DNA of 64,000 bases, from positions 248,001 to 312,000 of the forward strand of contig NZ_JAGGQB010000006.1 in NCBI RefSeq assembly GCF_018613535.1, given 5' to 3'. Both the position numbers and the translations under genes were made by a program. Below the pieces are notes generated by a model, which saw only the letters and a list, made by a program, of their open reading frames with translations, did not search any database and had not been told where the DNA came from. The DNA is from Bacillus sp. ISL-51. GTDB taxonomy: Bacteria > Bacillota > Bacilli > Bacillales > Bacillaceae. This document shows, in pieces, positions 31,022 to 40,502 of the stretch (the stretch's first letter is position 1; the number at the start of each line of letters is the position of its first letter).

Positions 31022-32290
31022 ATGACTGCACAAAATCAAACCATTTCCAAAGTCGTAAACGGAAAACGCGTCATTACGAAAAAACCTGAACTCCTTGCTC
31101 CGGCAGGAAACCTGGAAAAATTAAAAATCGCCGTCCGCTACGGGGCGGACGCGGTTTTTATCGGAGGACAGGAATACGGACTGCGTTCCAATGCTGATAA
31201 CTTCTCTATAGAAGAAATTGCAGAGGGCGTAGAATTCGCCAAAAAATACGGGGCGAAAATATACGTGACAACAAACATTTTTGCCCATAATGAAAATATG
31301 GACGGTCTTGAGGAATACTTAAAAGCGTTAGGAGACGCGAAGGTGGCCGGGATCATCGTCGCTGATCCGCTGATCATTGAAACATGCCGGAGAGTGGCGC
31401 CGGACGTAGAAATTCATCTCAGCACGCAGCAGTCTCTTTCAAACTGGAAAGCGGTCCAGTTCTGGAAAGAAGAAGGCCTTGACCGCGTGGTGCTGGCCCG
31501 TGAAACGAGCGGACTGGAAATCAAAGAGATGAAAGAGAAAGTGGATATAGAAATCGAAACTTTTATCCACGGTGCAATGTGTATCGCCTATTCAGGCCGC
31601 TGTGTATTGAGCAATCACATGACGGCGCGTGATTCCAACCGCGGCGGCTGCTGCCAGTCGTGCCGCTGGGACTACGATCTGTATCAGACAGACGGAGCAA
31701 ACGCGGTCGCACTGTACGATGACGGAGACGCGCCGTTTGCAATGAGCCCGAAAGATTTAAAATTGATTGAATCCATTCCGCAAATGATCGAGATGGGCAT
31801 CGACAGCCTGAAGATTGAAGGCCGGATGAAATCTATCCATTATGTCGCAACGGTTGTCAGCGTCTATCGCAAAGTCATTGACGCATACTGCGCCGATCCT
31901 GAAAACTTTGTCATCCAAAAAGAATGGCTTGAAGAACTGGATAAGTGCGCAAACAGAGATACAGCGCCCGCTTTCTTTGAAGGCACACCGGGCTTTGAGG
32001 AGCAGATGTTTGGAGAGCACGGAAAGAAAACAACATTTGATTTTGCCGGCCTTGTGCTCGAATATAACGAAGAAACTCAAATGGTGACGCTCCAGCAGCG
32101 CAATTTCTTTAAACAAGGTGACGAAGTGGAATTTTTCGGACCGGAAATCGAGAATTTCACATACACCATCGGCACTATTTGGGACGAAGACGGAAACGTG
32201 CTTGATGCTGCCCGCCACCCCCTGCAAATCGTTACTTTTAAAGTAGACAAAAAGATTTATCCGAGCAACATGATGAGAAAGGGGAAGTAA
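31022..32290 (+). CDS. trhP2: tRNA uridine-34 hydroxylation protein TrhP2 (peptidase U32 family)
   Basis: 422 residues behind AAGGAGGG. It has the longer U32 form: PELLAPAGNLEKLKIAVRYGADAV at the start is split by glycine loops, and a cysteine set (CSGRC... in the form YSGRC, then GGCCQSC) is suited to bind an iron-sulfur cluster, plus SLKIEGRMKS. A C-terminal beta domain follows. This is yrrO in B. subtilis. udk follows six bases later. Confidence 0.92.
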   Translation: MTAQNQTISKVVNGKRVITKKPELLAPAGNLEKLKIAVRYGADAVFIGGQEYGLRSNADNFSIEEIAEGVEFAKKYGAKIYVTTNIFAHNENMDGLEEYLKALGDAKVAGIIVADPLIIETCRRVAPDVEIHLSTQQSLSNWKAVQFWKEEGLDRVVLARETSGLEIKEMKEKVDIEIETFIHGAMCIAYSGRCVLSNHMTARDSNRGGCCQSCRWDYDLYQTDGANAVALYDDGDAPFAMSPKDLKLIESIPQMIEMGIDSLKIEGRMKSIHYVATVVSVYRKVIDAYCADPENFVIQKEWLEELDKCANRDTAPAFFEGTPGFEEQMFGEHGKKTTFDFAGLVLEYNEETQMVTLQQRNFFKQGDEVEFFGPEIENFTYTIGTIWDEDGNVLDAARHPLQIVTFKVDKKIYPSNMMRKGK

Positions 32291-32296
32291 TTACTA

Positions 32297-32932
32297 ATGG
32301 GTAAGAGTCCTGTAGTTATAGGCATCGCAGGAGGTTCCGGATCAGGAAAAACAAGCGTCACCCGTTCCATTTACGAACAGTTTAAAGGGCACTCGATTTT
32401 AATGATCCAGCAAGACCTTTATTATAAAGACCAAAGCCATCTTCCTTTTGAAGAAAGGCTGAACACAAACTACGATCACCCGCTCGCATTTGATAATGAC
32501 TATTTAATCGAGCATATTCAGGAGCTTTTGAATTACCGGCCGATTGAAAAACCGATCTACGACTATAAAATTCATACGCGCTCTGAGGAAACCGTTCCGG
32601 TTGAGCCGAAGGATGTTATTATTTTAGAAGGCATTCTCGTGTTAGAAGATAAGAGACTTCGCGACTTAATGGATATTAAGCTGTATGTCGATACTGACGC
32701 CGATCTTCGTATCATCAGACGGATTATGAGAGATATTAACGAAAGAGGCCGCTCAATTGATTCAGTCATCGAACAATATGTGTCCGTCGTCAGACCGATG
32801 CACAATCAGTTCGTAGAGCCGACAAAACGCTATGCGGATATCATTATTCCGGAGGGCGGCCAAAATCACGTCGCAATCGATCTGATGGTCACGAAGATTC
32901 AAACGATCCTTGAACAAAATGCAATTTTGTAA
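32297..32932 (+). CDS. udk: Uridine kinase
   Basis: 211 residues. Phosphorylates uridine and cytidine with GTP or ATP in pyrimidine salvage. Walker [10 protein letters not shown] is at residues 11-19, followed by QQDLYYKD and the YDYKIHTR segment. It is the last gene of the trmR-trhP1-trhP2-udk cluster. Confidence 0.96.
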   Translation: MGKSPVVIGIAGGSGSGKTSVTRSIYEQFKGHSILMIQQDLYYKDQSHLPFEERLNTNYDHPLAFDNDYLIEHIQELLNYRPIEKPIYDYKIHTRSEETVPVEPKDVIILEGILVLEDKRLRDLMDIKLYVDTDADLRIIRRIMRDINERGRSIDSVIEQYVSVVRPMHNQFVEPTKRYADIIIPEGGQNHVAIDLMVTKIQTILEQNAIL

Positions 32933-32977
32933 TACCATAGCATAGACATAAATAACTCAGACCATATTATGTATAGG

Positions 32978-33010
32978 CTGGAAGGGAATGCGACAGTTCC
33001 CTTCTTTCCC
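32978..33010 (+). terminator. Weak hairpin after udk
   Basis: GAAGGGAAT and GTTCCCTTC form a hairpin around GCGACA, followed by a pyrimidine run that is only partly T. It could end the udk transcript inefficiently. Confidence 0.4.
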
Positions 33011-33081
33011 TGTTTATAAACCGAAATATTTGCAGAAAACGCACCATTCAGTTTAAGATAAACAGTACCTATATGGGAGAG

Positions 33082-33121
33082 AAGAACGAGGACTGCCCTG
33101 TGTTCTCATTCTTGATTTTTT
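33082..33121 (+). terminator. Strong terminator-like hairpin in the greA upstream region
   Basis: AAGAACGAGGAC (33082-33093) pairs with GTTCTCATTCTT (33102-33113), 12 bp with one mismatch, then GATTTTTTC. It lies 66 bases before the greA ATG and no good promoter is seen between hairpin and gene. TTGCAG/TAAGAT at about 33030-33059 with 18-base spacing is a possible promoter upstream, which would make this an attenuator. Confidence 0.6.
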
Positions 33122-33186
33122 CGTTCATGCTCTCATACATAATCAAACGTTATTGTTGAGGGACAACCACCAAGGAGTGAAGGAAC

Positions 33187-33660
33187 ATGGCACAAGAAAA
33201 AGTTTTTCCGATGACTGAAGAAGGAAAACTAAAACTTGAACAAGAATTAGAGCAATTGAAAACGGTTAAACGTAAAGAAGTAGTGGAACGCATTAAAATC
33301 GCAAGAAGCTTCGGAGATCTTTCCGAGAACTCTGAGTACGATTCTGCAAAAGAAGAACAGGCATTTGTGGAAGGGCGTATCACAACGCTGGAAAACATGA
33401 TCCGCAATGCGAAGATCATTGAAGACGACGGCGGTTCAAATGTAGTCGGCTTAGGAAAAACAGTCTCATTCATTGAATTGCCTGACGGTGAAGAAGAATC
33501 TTACACCATCGTCGGAAGCGCTGAAGCTGACCCGTTTGAAGGAAAAATTTCAAACGACTCGCCAATCGCGAAAAGCCTGCTCGGCAGAAAAGTGGACGAT
33601 GAAGTCACAGTACAGACGCCGGGCGGAGAAATGCTCGTGAAAATTGTGAAAATTTCATAA
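33187..33660 (+). CDS. greA: Transcription elongation factor GreA
   Basis: 157 residues. An N-terminal antiparallel coiled coil (about 1-75) with the acidic tip in [17 protein letters not shown], which reaches into the RNA polymerase secondary channel to stimulate cleavage of backtracked RNA, and a C-terminal FKBP-like domain. AAGGAGTGA precedes the ATG. Confidence 0.97.
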   Translation: MAQEKVFPMTEEGKLKLEQELEQLKTVKRKEVVERIKIARSFGDLSENSEYDSAKEEQAFVEGRITTLENMIRNAKIIEDDGGSNVVGLGKTVSFIELPDGEEESYTIVGSAEADPFEGKISNDSPIAKSLLGRKVDDEVTVQTPGGEMLVKIVKIS

Positions 33661-33676
33661 GATCCGTTTAACAATG

Positions 33677-33711
33677 AAACACCTCGTCCAAAATGTGGAT
33701 GAGGTGTTTTT
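33677..33711 (+). terminator. greA terminator overlapping the pbpI ribosome binding site
   Basis: AAACACCTCGTCC (33677-33689) pairs with GGATGAGGTGTTT (33697-33709) and ends in a T run. The 3' arm contains GAGGTG (33701-33706), the ribosome binding site of pbpI, whose ATG is at 33712. Confidence 0.85.
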
Positions 33712-35466
33712 ATGATCGTATCGAAAAGGCTGAAGACAGCCGTCATTTGTTTTCTGCTGGTGTTTTTCTTTCTGCTCGCCAGGCTTGCTGAAATCCAGCT
33801 GTTCTTTACTGAATCTTTTTCAAAATCAAATATTAATCTGCTTCAAGAGAGCGTCCAGCAGCGGACTGAAGAGGTGTTGATTTCTGACGGCAGAGGGCCT
33901 TTTCTTGACCGGAACGGTACAGAGCTGACCGGAAAAAAACAGCCGGCCGTCGTCCTTTTTCCGTTTCTCGTGACACAGGATTGGCCGATTAAACGGGTCT
34001 CGGCCATCCTCGGAATGAAGCAGGAAGATCTTAAGCAAATGCTCACTGAAGCGAAAAAACCCGTGATCTTAAACGGCAAAAAAATAAAGCATCTGTCAAA
34101 ACAATCTGTCTCAAATATCAATTCTTTGAAATATCCCGGCATTTACGGCGTATATATGAAAGACAGCAAAGAAACCAACATAGCCGCACACCTTTTAGGC
34201 ACGACAAATCAGGACCCGGAGCTTCTCAAAAAGAAATATCCCGGACGAAAAGAACTGCCGATAACGGCGAAAATCGGGACAAGCGGGATGGAACGGACAT
34301 TTGATGAATTTTTACTGGCGGATCATGACACAAAGCTTTTGTATCATGTGGACGGAAGGGGAAACCCTTTGTTCGGAATGGACGTCAAATATACGGCTGA
34401 AGCAAACGCATTTTATCCGCTGCAAGTAAAAACCACCATTGACCGGAACATTCAAAAAGCAATGGAAGATGTATTAAAAAACCGCGGTTTAAAAAAGGGG
34501 GGAGCAGTCCTCTTAGATATTGAAAAAAGCAATGTTCTCGGAATGGTATCAAAGCCCGACGCCGATGTGTCAAAGCAGCAGACATTGCAAAATTACATGC
34601 TGACGCCGATTTATCCGGGTTCTGTATTTAAAACGGTTATCGCGGCAGCGGCAATCGAACGAAATGCGGTGAAGCCGAGCAGCACCTTTAATTGCAGCCT
34701 CAATCTGTACGGAGAGCCCGGGGACGATAAAGGCACACTCAATTTTGGCGAAAGTTTTGCCCAAAGCTGCAATTATACGTTCACAAGCCTTGCGGAAGAA
34801 ATGATCAAAAAGGACAAGTCCGTGATTGAGAACATGGCGGAAAAGCTCGGTCTCACACAGCGGGCGGGATGGGAAGGCAAGTTGTACCGCGAAGACGATT
34901 TCCGGCAATTATACAATGAAAAAAGCGGCGTCATTTGGGGAGACCAAAAGGATAAAACCGTGAAAAAAGCCGTTGCACAGACAGCCATCGGGCAAAAAAA
35001 CGTGAAAGTAACACCCCTTGAGATCGCCAATATGATGGCTACGATCGCACGGGGCGGTGAGAAAAAACAAGTCAAGATCGCAGACAAGATTGAATACAAA
35101 AACGGCACGACGATGGCTGCATTCAAAGAACAGACGTTAAAGGGCAAGAACATTGACAAGTACACGGCGCAGCAGCTCCAAAAAGCGCTCAGGGAAGTCG
35201 TCGCATCTCCAAAAGGAACGGGCAGAAGATTTCAGGATCTGCCTTACGCTGTAGCGGGGAAATCGGGCACGGCTCAGACGGGAATGTTCACGGAGGATAA
35301 AAAAACGCTTTACCACAAGTGGTTTGCCGGATATTTTCCTGCCGACAAGCCGAAATACGCTCTCGTCGTCCTGCACATGGACACCCCGGGGGATAAGGCT
35401 CTGACAAATACAGTGTTTTATGATATTGTTAAAAAGGTACATCAAAATGAAATAAATCAGACATAG
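33712..35466 (+). CDS. pbpI: Class B penicillin-binding protein PbpI
   Basis: 584 residues. A transpeptidase for peptidoglycan cross-linking, anchored by one N-terminal membrane helix (about 9-26). A dimerisation domain is followed by the catalytic domain with SVFK (SxxK, in YPGSVFKT), SCN (SxN, in AQSCNYTF) and KSGTAQTG (KTG box). In B. subtilis pbpI (yrrR) is sporulation-specific and sigma-F dependent; I could not identify that promoter by eye. Its ribosome binding site lies in the greA terminator stem. yrrS follows. Confidence 0.92.
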   Translation: MIVSKRLKTAVICFLLVFFFLLARLAEIQLFFTESFSKSNINLLQESVQQRTEEVLISDGRGPFLDRNGTELTGKKQPAVVLFPFLVTQDWPIKRVSAILGMKQEDLKQMLTEAKKPVILNGKKIKHLSKQSVSNINSLKYPGIYGVYMKDSKETNIAAHLLGTTNQDPELLKKKYPGRKELPITAKIGTSGMERTFDEFLLADHDTKLLYHVDGRGNPLFGMDVKYTAEANAFYPLQVKTTIDRNIQKAMEDVLKNRGLKKGGAVLLDIEKSNVLGMVSKPDADVSKQQTLQNYMLTPIYPGSVFKTVIAAAAIERNAVKPSSTFNCSLNLYGEPGDDKGTLNFGESFAQSCNYTFTSLAEEMIKKDKSVIENMAEKLGLTQRAGWEGKLYREDDFRQLYNEKSGVIWGDQKDKTVKKAVAQTAIGQKNVKVTPLEIANMMATIARGGEKKQVKIADKIEYKNGTTMAAFKEQTLKGKNIDKYTAQQLQKALREVVASPKGTGRRFQDLPYAVAGKSGTAQTGMFTEDKKTLYHKWFAGYFPADKPKYALVVLHMDTPGDKALTNTVFYDIVKKVHQNEINQT

Positions 35467-35529
35467 AACAACGGCTCAGCCCGTGGTAAAATATATGCTG
35501 AGCAAGAGGGATAAAGGAGTGCAGAATGA

Positions 35530-36240
35530 TTGAGCAATAAACAATCTCGTTTTGAAAACCGTGATAAGCGCAGGAAGGCAAACTTGGTGCTTAACATTTT
35601 AATCGCTATCGTATCTATTCTTATTGTCGTTGTTGCAGTCAGCCTCTTCATCAACAGCCCGTCAAGCGACGTGAGCGAAAAAGCGGACACAAGCCAAAAG
35701 CAGGAATCTCCGGCTTCAGGCAAAACGCAGCAAAAATCGGATGAAGACATAAAAGACAGTAAAAAAGATACCTCATCAGACGATGACAAAAAAGATAAAG
35801 CGGATAAATCTGACTCAGCTTCAGATTCCGACAGCAAAAAAGACGATTCATCTAAAAGTGATGCTGACAAAAGCAAAAAGGACTCAGAATCAAGCGATCC
35901 GTTTAAAGGAGCTACTGTAACAGAGGGTGGTTCATCAAGCAATGTTGAAAAAACCATTGTCAATTCCAAATGGAAACCCGTCGGTACAAAACAGACTGGC
36001 GAACATGCGGCGACGTATGATTCAAGCTCTGAAGACTGGTCAGAAATGCTTGACGCCATGGGTTACGCGACTGGTGTGTCAAAGGATAACATGACCGTGC
36101 TGTGGCTTGGAAACAACGGAAGCCCGCAAGATGCAAAGGGAAGAATTTTGGACAAAACGAACGGAAAAAAATACCAGGTCACCATTACGTGGGAAGACAA
36201 AAAAGGCTGGAAGCCGACAAAAGTAGAAACATTAAAATAA
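35530..36240 (+). CDS. yrrS: YrrS, DUF1510 membrane-anchored protein
   Basis: 236 residues from TTG 35530. AAAGGAGTG lies nine bases upstream, and an overlapping ATG (35526) opens only a four-codon frame. One membrane helix (about 17-37) is followed by a long low-complexity Ser/Asp/Lys stretch (about 45-120) and a C-terminal DUF1510 domain that should lie outside the membrane. In B. subtilis it forms an operon with pbpI and affects cell division or sporulation by an unclear mechanism. Confidence 0.88.
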   Translation: MSNKQSRFENRDKRRKANLVLNILIAIVSILIVVVAVSLFINSPSSDVSEKADTSQKQESPASGKTQQKSDEDIKDSKKDTSSDDDKKDKADKSDSASDSDSKKDDSSKSDADKSKKDSESSDPFKGATVTEGGSSSNVEKTIVNSKWKPVGTKQTGEHAATYDSSSEDWSEMLDAMGYATGVSKDNMTVLWLGNNGSPQDAKGRILDKTNGKKYQVTITWEDKKGWKPTKVETLK

Positions 36241-36244
36241 ACAC

Positions 36245-36278
36245 AAAAAAGCAGCTGATCCAATTCAGCTGCTTTTTG
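36245..36278. terminator. Bidirectional terminator between yrrS and yrzA
   Basis: AAAAAAGCAGCTGA and TCAGCTGCTTTTT form the stem around TCCAAT. The position suits both converging genes. Confidence 0.9.
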
Positions 36279-36287
36279 ATTTGACTG

Positions 36288-36491
36288 TCACACATCAGCG
36301 GAAAAATGCACCGCCGCGCTGTATATGATTCTGCCGTCAACAGCCGTCATCTGATGGGAAACAGAACGGACACGAAGCATAATCGCCTGGTTGTTTTCAA
36401 TTTGAACGTTAATCTTCTTTTCCAGCTCCTGTAAAGAAGCAGCTTCAAAAAATTCTACTTTATCTTTTATTAAATCTAATTGAAAATTCAT
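36288..36491 (-). CDS. yrzA: Small DUF2536 protein YrzA
   Basis: 67 residues starting MNFQLDLIKDKVEFFEA, acidic N-terminal helix followed by a beta-rich half. GGGAGGGT lies upstream. Same position and size as yrzA of B. subtilis. Function unknown. Confidence 0.85.
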   Translation of the reverse strand: MNFQLDLIKDKVEFFEAASLQELEKKINVQIENNQAIMLRVRSVSHQMTAVDGRIIYSAAVHFSADV

Positions 36492-36629
36492 CGCAAAAAG
36501 ACCCTCCCGATTTCTTAACGATCATATGAAAGTATAAGCCTTTTTACCGTATTTGCGCAATCATCCCAAAGTATTTTAGTACCCTTCTTTTCTTTTTTGT
36601 GATAGGATAGGAACTGTTCCATCATTAAA

Positions 36630-36660
36630 CCATAGTATACTCATAGGAATTATAAAATAT
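36630..36660 (+). promoter_or_regulatory. Promoter region of the yrrT operon with a CymR-like element
   Basis: A -10 TATACT lies at 36637-36642 with a poor -35, followed by ATAGGAATTATAAAA. The GGAATTATAA half resembles the known CymR target upstream of yrrT, placed to block the polymerase. This is by similarity to the B. subtilis operon, not a scored match. Confidence 0.4.
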
Positions 36661-36675
36661 GGAGTGTGAAAATAT

Positions 36676-37317
36676 ATGGGCCGTGAATTTATTCCTTTAT
36701 TTGAAGATTGGGCAGCGACTTATGATGCAACTGTGCAAGGGGCTGACAAACAATATGCGGAGGTGTTCAGAGGGTATGAAAATATCCTTGATACCATCGT
36801 CAGCCTTTCCGGATCAAATGTCTTAGAATTCGGGCCGGGCACGGGTAATTTAACAGCAAAATTAGTCAATGCGAACAAAAAAGTGTTTGGTGTAGAACCG
36901 TCTCCGTCCATGAGGAAATTGGCAGCTGACAAGCTTTCTGATAAAGCTGTGTTCAGTGACGGAGATTTTCTCGAGTTTCCCGATCCGCCTTTTCAAATAG
37001 ATACCATCGTCAGCTCGTATGCATTTCATCATTTAACTGATGAAGAAAAGCAAACGGCTGTAAAGCAGTATGGCACAATCCTTCAGAAGCATGATAAAAT
37101 AGTGTTTGCCGATACCGTCTTTGAGGATGCTGAAGCATATGTTCAAGCAATAGCAAAAGCCGGCCGAAACGGCTATCATCAATTGGCGAACGATTTAAAG
37201 ACGGAACATTATCCGACACTCGGGACGATGAAAACCATCTTTTCAGCCGAGGGATTTACTGCGCGATTTACGCAGCAGAATGACTTTGTCTGGATAATGG
37301 AGGCGATAAAACGGTAA
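36676..37317 (+). CDS. yrrT: Class I SAM-dependent methyltransferase YrrT
   Basis: 213 residues. Motif I VLEFGPGTGNLTAKLV (about 53-68) and the YAFHHLTDEEK segment are typical. It is the first gene of the yrrT-mtnN-mccAB-yrhC operon that turns methionine-derived S-adenosylhomocysteine into cysteine. Its own substrate is unknown; it may simply produce SAH for the pathway. TGGAGTG precedes the ATG. Confidence 0.92.
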   Translation: MGREFIPLFEDWAATYDATVQGADKQYAEVFRGYENILDTIVSLSGSNVLEFGPGTGNLTAKLVNANKKVFGVEPSPSMRKLAADKLSDKAVFSDGDFLEFPDPPFQIDTIVSSYAFHHLTDEEKQTAVKQYGTILQKHDKIVFADTVFEDAEAYVQAIAKAGRNGYHQLANDLKTEHYPTLGTMKTIFSAEGFTARFTQQNDFVWIMEAIKR

Positions 37318-37337
37318 ATTGAAGGGATTGTGTATAA

Positions 37338-38033
37338 ATGAAACTGGCAGTCATCGGAGCAATGGAAGAGGAAGTTACCATTTTAAGAAGCAAACTGAAA
37401 GATGCGAAACAGGAAACAATCGCTCACTGCGAATTTACAACGGGCACCTATGAAGGCGTCGAAGTGATCCTTTTAAAATCAGGCATCGGAAAAGTAAACG
37501 CGGCGATCAGCACGACGCTGCTGCTTGACCGTTTCAAACCTGATTATGTGATTAACACAGGCTCAGCGGGCGGTTTCCATCATACCTTAAATGTAGGAGA
37601 CGTTGTCATCTCTACAGATGTCCGCCATCATGATGTGGATGTGACGGCGTTTGACTATGAATACGGACAGGTGCCGGGTCTTCCTGCCGCGTATAAAGCT
37701 GATGAAAAGCTGATCAGCATCACCGAGGAAGCGGTTTCTGAACTGAACGGAATTCAAGTGGCAAAAGGCACGATCGCTACAGGTGATTCCTTTATGAACG
37801 ATCCGAAACGGGTTGAAGATGTACGCGCCAAGTTTACGGATTTGTATGCTGTGGAAATGGAAGCGGCCGCTGTCGCCCAGGTGTGCCACCAATTCAAAAC
37901 TCCTTTTGTTGTCATTAGAGCTTTATCTGACATTGCCGGAAAAGAATCTGATGTTTCATTTGATAAATTTTTAGAACAGGCAGCCGTTCATTCAACAGAG
38001 CTTGTCCTGAATGTAATCAAACGTATTCACTAA
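37338..38033 (+). CDS. mtnN: 5'-methylthioadenosine/S-adenosylhomocysteine nucleosidase
   Basis: 231 residues, full family length. Cleaves adenine from MTA and SAH; here it gives S-ribosylhomocysteine for the route to cysteine. IGAMEEEV at the start and [17 protein letters not shown] and RALSDIAG carry the catalytic glutamate and aspartate. Twenty bases after yrrT and upstream of mccA. Confidence 0.97.
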   Translation: MKLAVIGAMEEEVTILRSKLKDAKQETIAHCEFTTGTYEGVEVILLKSGIGKVNAAISTTLLLDRFKPDYVINTGSAGGFHHTLNVGDVVISTDVRHHDVDVTAFDYEYGQVPGLPAAYKADEKLISITEEAVSELNGIQVAKGTIATGDSFMNDPKRVEDVRAKFTDLYAVEMEAAAVAQVCHQFKTPFVVIRALSDIAGKESDVSFDKFLEQAAVHSTELVLNVIKRIH

Positions 38034-38048
38034 GCGGGGGGACTCGAG

Positions 38049-38073
38049 TTCTCCTCCGCCTTTTAGAGGAGGA
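38049..38073 (+). promoter_or_regulatory. Hairpin covering the mccA ribosome binding site
   Basis: TTCTCCTC (38049-38056) can pair with GAGGAGGA (38066-38073), eight base pairs including one G-T, across a nine-base loop. The 3' arm is the mccA ribosome binding site. Confidence 0.55.
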
Positions 38074-38079
38074 CATATA

Positions 38080-39003
38080 TTGAACGTGATAACGGATGTC
38101 ACAGAGCTCATCGGAAATACGCCGCTGCTCCGGCTGAATCATTTTGATGTTCCTGAGGGAACAGCGGTATATGCTAAGCTTGAGATGATGAATCCGGGCG
38201 GAAGCATTAAAGACAGACTGGGTGAGATGCTGATTGAAGATGCCCTCCAATCAGGCAAATTAAAATCAGGCGGCGTCATGATTGAAGCGACTGCCGGCAA
38301 CACCGGGATCGGACTCGCTCTCAGCGCCAGAAAGCATCAGCTTCGCGCTATCTTTTGTGTTCCGGAGCATTTCAGCAGAGAAAAACAGCAAATCATGGAA
38401 GCGCTCGGAGCGGAGATTGTGCATACACCCCGGGAAGACGGGATGCAGGGAGCAATCAAAAAAGCACTGCAGCTGGAGAAGGAGATCAATAATTCTTATG
38501 CCGTTTTGCAATTTAAAAACCGAGTAAATCCATTGACTTACTATAAGACGTTAGGGCCTGAAATATGGGAGGCGCTCAGCGGCAATATTCATGCCTTTGT
38601 CGCCGGCGCGGGTTCCGGCGGCACCTTTGCCGGCACTGCGGCCTATTTAAAAGAAAAAAATCCCGGCATTAAAACGGTTATCGTTGAACCTGAAGGCTCC
38701 ATCCTCAACGGCGGAGAGCCTTATGCCCATAAAACAGAAGGGATCGGGATGGAGTTTATTCCTGATTATATGGAGCGAAGCCATTTTGATGCCATTTATA
38801 CGGTAGAGGATGAGAAGGCATTTTCACTAGTGAGAGAAGCGGCCGAAAAAGAAGGTCTTCTAATCGGAAGCTCATCAGGCGCCGCCCTCTATGCAGCCTT
38901 GCAAGAAGCGAAAAAAGCGCCCCGCGGGGCAAATATCATTACGATTTTTCCTGACGGCAGCGATCGTTATATAAGCAAAAACATTTTTCAAGGAGGTCAG
39001 TAA
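38080..39003 (+). CDS. mccA: O-acetylserine-dependent cystathionine beta-synthase MccA
   Basis: 307 residues from TTG 38080, behind GAGGAGG. A PLP beta-family enzyme with the PLP lysine in NPGGSIKDR and EATAGNTGIGLA. In B. subtilis (yrhA) it condenses homocysteine with O-acetylserine to cystathionine, the first step of reverse transsulfuration. The stop is one base away from the mccB ATG, so the two are coupled. Confidence 0.95.
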   Translation: MNVITDVTELIGNTPLLRLNHFDVPEGTAVYAKLEMMNPGGSIKDRLGEMLIEDALQSGKLKSGGVMIEATAGNTGIGLALSARKHQLRAIFCVPEHFSREKQQIMEALGAEIVHTPREDGMQGAIKKALQLEKEINNSYAVLQFKNRVNPLTYYKTLGPEIWEALSGNIHAFVAGAGSGGTFAGTAAYLKEKNPGIKTVIVEPEGSILNGGEPYAHKTEGIGMEFIPDYMERSHFDAIYTVEDEKAFSLVREAAEKEGLLIGSSSGAALYAALQEAKKAPRGANIITIFPDGSDRYISKNIFQGGQ

Positions 39004-39004
39004 G

Positions 39005-40147
39005 ATGAAAAAAAGAACATTGATGGTGCACGGAGGAATTACGGGAGATGAAAAAACAGGCGCGGTTTCCGTACCGATTTATCAGGTAAGCACGTACCAG
39101 CAGCCGAAAGCGGGCGAGCATACAGGTTATGAATATTCCCGAACAGCCAATCCGACGAGAACTGCTCTTGAAAGCTTAATCACAGAACTTGAAGGCGGCG
39201 CGGCAGGATATGCGTTCAGCTCAGGCATGGCAGCGATTACAGCTGTTATGATGCTGTTTGACAGCGGCGACCATGTCATATTGACCGATGATGTATACGG
39301 CGGCACATACCGTGTTATGACAGGCGTACTCAACCGTTTCGGCATTGAAGCGGACTTTGTTGATACAAGCAGCAAAGAGGAAGTTAAAAAAGCCATTCGC
39401 CCGAATACGAAAGCGATTTATATTGAAACACCGACAAATCCGCTTCTGAAAGTGACAGACCTCAAACTGATGTCTGATATCGCAAAAGAAGCGGGCGTGC
39501 TTCTCGTTGTCGATAATACGTTTTATACGCCGTACTTCCAGCAGCCGCTCAGTTTCGGCGCTGACATCGTGCTGCACAGCGCGACAAAGTATCTCGGCGG
39601 CCACAGCGATGTCGTCGGCGGCTTAGTTGTAACAGCTGATAAAGAGCTTGGCGAAAAGCTTCATTATGTTCAAAACTCAACAGGCGGCGTTTTAGGGCCG
39701 CAGGATTCTTGGCTCCTTATAAGAGGCATCAAAACGCTCGGGCTCAGAATGGACGCCATCAATCACAGCGCCGGAAAAATTGCTGAGCTGCTTGAGCAGC
39801 ATGATGCCGTTCAGACGTTATACTACCCGGGTTCACCCAATCACCGGGGGCATGAGCTGACAAAGGCGCAAAGCACCGGCTTTGGCGGTATGATTTCCTT
39901 TGATATCGGCAGCAGCGAGCGGGTAGATGCATTTCTGGAAAAGCTGAACCTGTTTACAATTGCTGAAAGCCTAGGAGCGGTCGAAAGTTTAATCTCTGTG
40001 CCGTCCAGAATGACGCACGCTTCAATTCCGCGTGACCGCCGTCTTGCACTTGGCATCACTGACGGACTTGTCCGAATTTCAGTCGGAATTGAAGATATGG
40101 AGGATTTAGCAGCGGATGTGAAGCAGGCGCTTGATTCGCTCGCATAA
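39005..40147 (+). CDS. mccB: Cystathionine gamma-lyase / homocysteine gamma-lyase MccB
   Basis: 380 residues of the Cys/Met PLP family. The PLP lysine is in SATKYLGGHSDVVGG, with YSRTANPTR and the substrate-binding arginine region near the end (SVGIEDMEDL). Splits cystathionine to cysteine, 2-oxobutyrate and ammonia. The ribosome binding site AAGGAGG lies in the last codons of mccA. Confidence 0.96.
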   Translation: MKKRTLMVHGGITGDEKTGAVSVPIYQVSTYQQPKAGEHTGYEYSRTANPTRTALESLITELEGGAAGYAFSSGMAAITAVMMLFDSGDHVILTDDVYGGTYRVMTGVLNRFGIEADFVDTSSKEEVKKAIRPNTKAIYIETPTNPLLKVTDLKLMSDIAKEAGVLLVVDNTFYTPYFQQPLSFGADIVLHSATKYLGGHSDVVGGLVVTADKELGEKLHYVQNSTGGVLGPQDSWLLIRGIKTLGLRMDAINHSAGKIAELLEQHDAVQTLYYPGSPNHRGHELTKAQSTGFGGMISFDIGSSERVDAFLEKLNLFTIAESLGAVESLISVPSRMTHASIPRDRRLALGITDGLVRISVGIEDMEDLAADVKQALDSLA

Positions 40148-40230
40148 TGATTGGATAGATTTACATTCTCTATCGGCTGCCGGCTTATATTATAATGTTT
40201 CTATACTATGAAACTGGCAGGTGACCTTAT

Positions 40231-40461
40231 ATGGAGAAGAAAAGACTGAAATCGTTAAAAGAAGATTTTAAGCATTACGCGTTTATCCTGCTTGCGGTCA
40301 GCACCTTCATTTATATCGGCGCGGTTCTTCCCGGACAAGGGCTGACGGTGAGCCAGAAAATGCTGATGTTTTTAACTGACTGTGTATTTTTAGCGGGCGC
40401 TTATTTTTGCGTTGACCGTTCACTTATATATAAAAAGAGGCTGGAAAAAGCCGATGAATAA
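40231..40461 (+). CDS. yrhC: Small membrane protein YrhC
   Basis: 76 residues with two hydrophobic segments (about 15-33 and 41-60) and charged ends. GGCAGGTGA precedes the ATG. In B. subtilis it is the last gene of the cysteine operon; function unknown. A bidirectional terminator follows. Confidence 0.85.
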   Translation: MEKKRLKSLKEDFKHYAFILLAVSTFIYIGAVLPGQGLTVSQKMLMFLTDCVFLAGAYFCVDRSLIYKKRLEKADE

Positions 40462-40500
40462 AAAATAAGCCATTGTCCTTTGACAATGGCTTATTTTGAT
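40462..40500. terminator. Bidirectional terminator between yrhC and yrhD
   Basis: AAATAAGCCATTGTC and GACAATGGCTTATTT form a 15-bp stem around CTTT, with tracts suited to both directions. Confidence 0.92.
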
Positions 40501-40502
40501 TC

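Noticed and set aside
35457..36059. 200-codon minus-strand ORF over yrrS
   Set aside because: It mirrors the low-complexity Ser/Asp/Lys stretch of yrrS and so stays open by composition alone.
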